From the NCBI GenBank assembly GCA_937949615.1, contig CALEDQ010000005.1:186001-250000 (forward strand): a stretch of DNA of 64,000 nt, written 5' to 3'. Below, piece by piece: positions 63,108-64,000 of the stretch (position 1 is the stretch's first letter; every line of letters starts with the position of its first letter). Source of the stretch: an uncultured bacterium (GTDB taxonomy: Bacteria > Muiribacteriota > Ozemobacteria > Ozemobacterales > Ozemobacteraceae). Below the pieces are notes generated by a model. The model saw only the letters and a list, made by a program, of their open reading frames with translations, was not told the DNA's origin and did no database searches. Made by a program: the position numbers and the translations under genes.

Positions 63108-63788
63108 TCAGTAGTCGATGCTGTGCCAGTAAGGGTTGTTGAGGTTCTGGTTGGCAATGGCGCTCGAAATTGTGGTGGTCAGCTCGAAATAGTTGCGGCC
63201 GCCGCCGCTGTCTTTGGGGTCAGCGTCGATGGTCAGGGTGACGAGCAGCATCGGAATCTCGGGTTTGAGCGGGTGCCCGTAAAGTTCGAAGCGGGCGCCG
63301 CGGATATCGCTGAAAATCTTTTCGTTGCCGGCTTCGGTGCGCACCAGACATGGTCGTTTCGGGTCTGTGGTATTCATGGTGTAGTTGACTTCGCCGACTT
63401 TCGGAACCCCGGAGGTTTCAGGAGTATCGTAAAGATGTCGGAAAAAGTGAATTTCGCCGTCAGAAATGAGAACCGGCACTGAATTGGCGTCTTTATTGAA
63501 CGCTTTTTTCTGAATCACCGGGTTGCGAATTGCGTTTATCTTCTGGGCGAGCGTTGCATCTTTCGCGATGACCGGCGCGGCGCACCTGAAATCGCGGCGC
63601 AGGTAGTTGATCGCATGTCTTGCACCCTGCAGTTCCTGCAGGTCGACCGAACCGCGGCTGCGTTGCAGGGTGATGTAGCTGAAAACCTTGTAAGACATGG
63701 TCAGCAGTGCCGAAACCAGCATCATGCCGATCATGGCTTCTACGAGTGTGAATCCTGAACATCGCCGTTTCTGCGCCTTATTTTTCAT
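63108..63788 (-). CDS. Prepilin-type pseudopilin (GspJ/PulJ-like)
   Basis: 226 residues from ATG 63788, overlapping the preceding stop as TGATG; a TTG just upstream is less likely. N-terminus KRRCSGFTLVEAMIGMMLVSALLTMSYKVF shows the prepilin peptidase site G-FTLVE followed by the conserved hydrophobic helix. The rest resembles GspJ minor pseudopilins (RDFRCAAPVIAKDATL, PVLISDGEIHFFRH). It would be cleaved and built into a type II secretion or type IV pilus-like pseudopilus. Confidence 0.85.
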   Translation of the reverse strand: MKNKAQKRRCSGFTLVEAMIGMMLVSALLTMSYKVFSYITLQRSRGSVDLQELQGARHAINYLRRDFRCAAPVIAKDATLAQKINAIRNPVIQKKAFNKDANSVPVLISDGEIHFFRHLYDTPETSGVPKVGEVNYTMNTTDPKRPCLVRTEAGNEKIFSDIRGARFELYGHPLKPEIPMLLVTLTIDADPKDSGGGRNYFELTTTISSAIANQNLNNPYWHSIDY

Positions 63789-64000
63789 CAATATGGCTCA
63801 CTTTCGTCGAAAAGCAGGGTCGCCAGTGATAGTTTGCGCATGCGGTCGGGCTCGGCGCCAATTGAATCGATCTTGTCAGGCGCTTTGCCTTCGTTCCAGT
63901 AGACGTCGACCGCCACTTTGCGCAGAAATCTTGCGCCGGGGCCGCTGCTGACCGGCTCGAATCTGATTTTACGATAAAACCAGGCATTGTTGTACTGCTC
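63788..64000 (-). CDS. Pseudopilin-like protein, 5' part outside window
   Basis: Only the last 70 or so codons are present, frame open to base 64000 and ending with TGA at 63788-63790. The visible part reads VAVDVYWNEGKAPDKID and LATLLFDESEPY; the VDVYWNEG pattern is common near the C-terminus of GspI/PilV-type minor pseudopilins. It sits directly before the GspJ-like gene (stop/start TGATG), the usual I-J order. Assignment to GspI/PilV is likely from order and this pattern only. Confidence 0.65.
   Translation of the reverse strand, partial: EQYNNAWFYRKIRFEPVSSGPGARFLRKVAVDVYWNEGKAPDKIDSIGAEPDRMRKLSLATLLFDESEPY

Overview
The window looks like the chromosome of a diderm (outer-membrane-bearing), metabolically anaerobic bacterium. 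Support comes from many 4Fe-4S and NifX/Mrp/DUF362/FmdE-type proteins, two sigma-54 activators, lipoprotein and porin-like genes, and prepilins. There is no rRNA, tRNA or ribosomal-protein marker, so I cannot name the phylum. The gene mix resembles Deltaproteobacteria-like or candidate-phylum (for example Riflebacteria-type) genomes, but this is a weak inference.

Layout. 1-1.6 kb (minus): ECF sigma factor, zinc-finger anti-sigma and the start of a pilus-type membrane protein. 1.8-4.5 kb (minus): ABC-2 transporter with a histidine-rich TPR protein. 4.7-7.7 kb (minus): DUF134 regulator, two NifX-type proteins and a double MinD-ferredoxin ATPase fused into one chain. 7.8-11.2 kb: an unknown gene, an ankyrin protein and an aldo/keto reductase broken by a one-base frameshift. 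11.3-17.7 kb: NicO-type metal transporter, two DUF362-ferredoxin proteins, an APC permease, a flavodoxin-ferredoxin protein and a CoA-binding protein. 17.8-21 kb: DUF364 protein, GAF-type sigma-54 activator and a peroxiredoxin behind a sigma-54 promoter. 21-27.5 kb: secreted helical protein, unknown protein, MBL hydrolase, chemoreceptor and CoA-disulfide-reductase/rhodanese. 27.7-29.6 kb: small DUF5320-like protein, radical SAM and FmdE. 29.6-34.1 kb: zinc/manganese-type ABC uptake operon with an outer-membrane protein. 34.3-37.6 kb: small Cys/His membrane protein, DUF302, DUF5320, Mrp ATPase and a thioesterase. 37.6-42 kb: sigma-54 two-component system divergent from a lipoprotein and a Gly/Cys-rich secreted protein. 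42-45.3 kb: EF-G and a GIDE-domain protein. 45.4-51.2 kb: type III restriction-modification and a HigBA-type toxin-antitoxin pair. 51.3-57.7 kb: secreted coiled-coil protein and a 1793-residue double-VWA protein. 58-64 kb: ABC-F protein, 6-phosphogluconate dehydrogenase, DUF2252, cupin and two pseudopilin-like proteins running off the end.

The most interesting non-coding result is a family of short palindromes, TTRGC-N4-GCYAA, in the intergenic regions of the DUF134/NifX operon, the DUF5320-like/radical SAM/FmdE operon, the DUF302 locus and the DUF5320/Mrp operon. In three cases it lies 5-8 bp upstream of a -35 box; at DUF134 itself it lies just downstream of the -10. This suggests a metal/Fe-S regulon whose regulator may be DUF134. 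Two sigma-54 circuits are also visible: a peroxiredoxin promoter with a perfect 15-bp inverted repeat upstream, next to a GAF/AAA+ activator gene, and a ZraSR-like two-component system facing a sigma-54 promoter with two identical GTGCAA-N4-TTGCAC sites.
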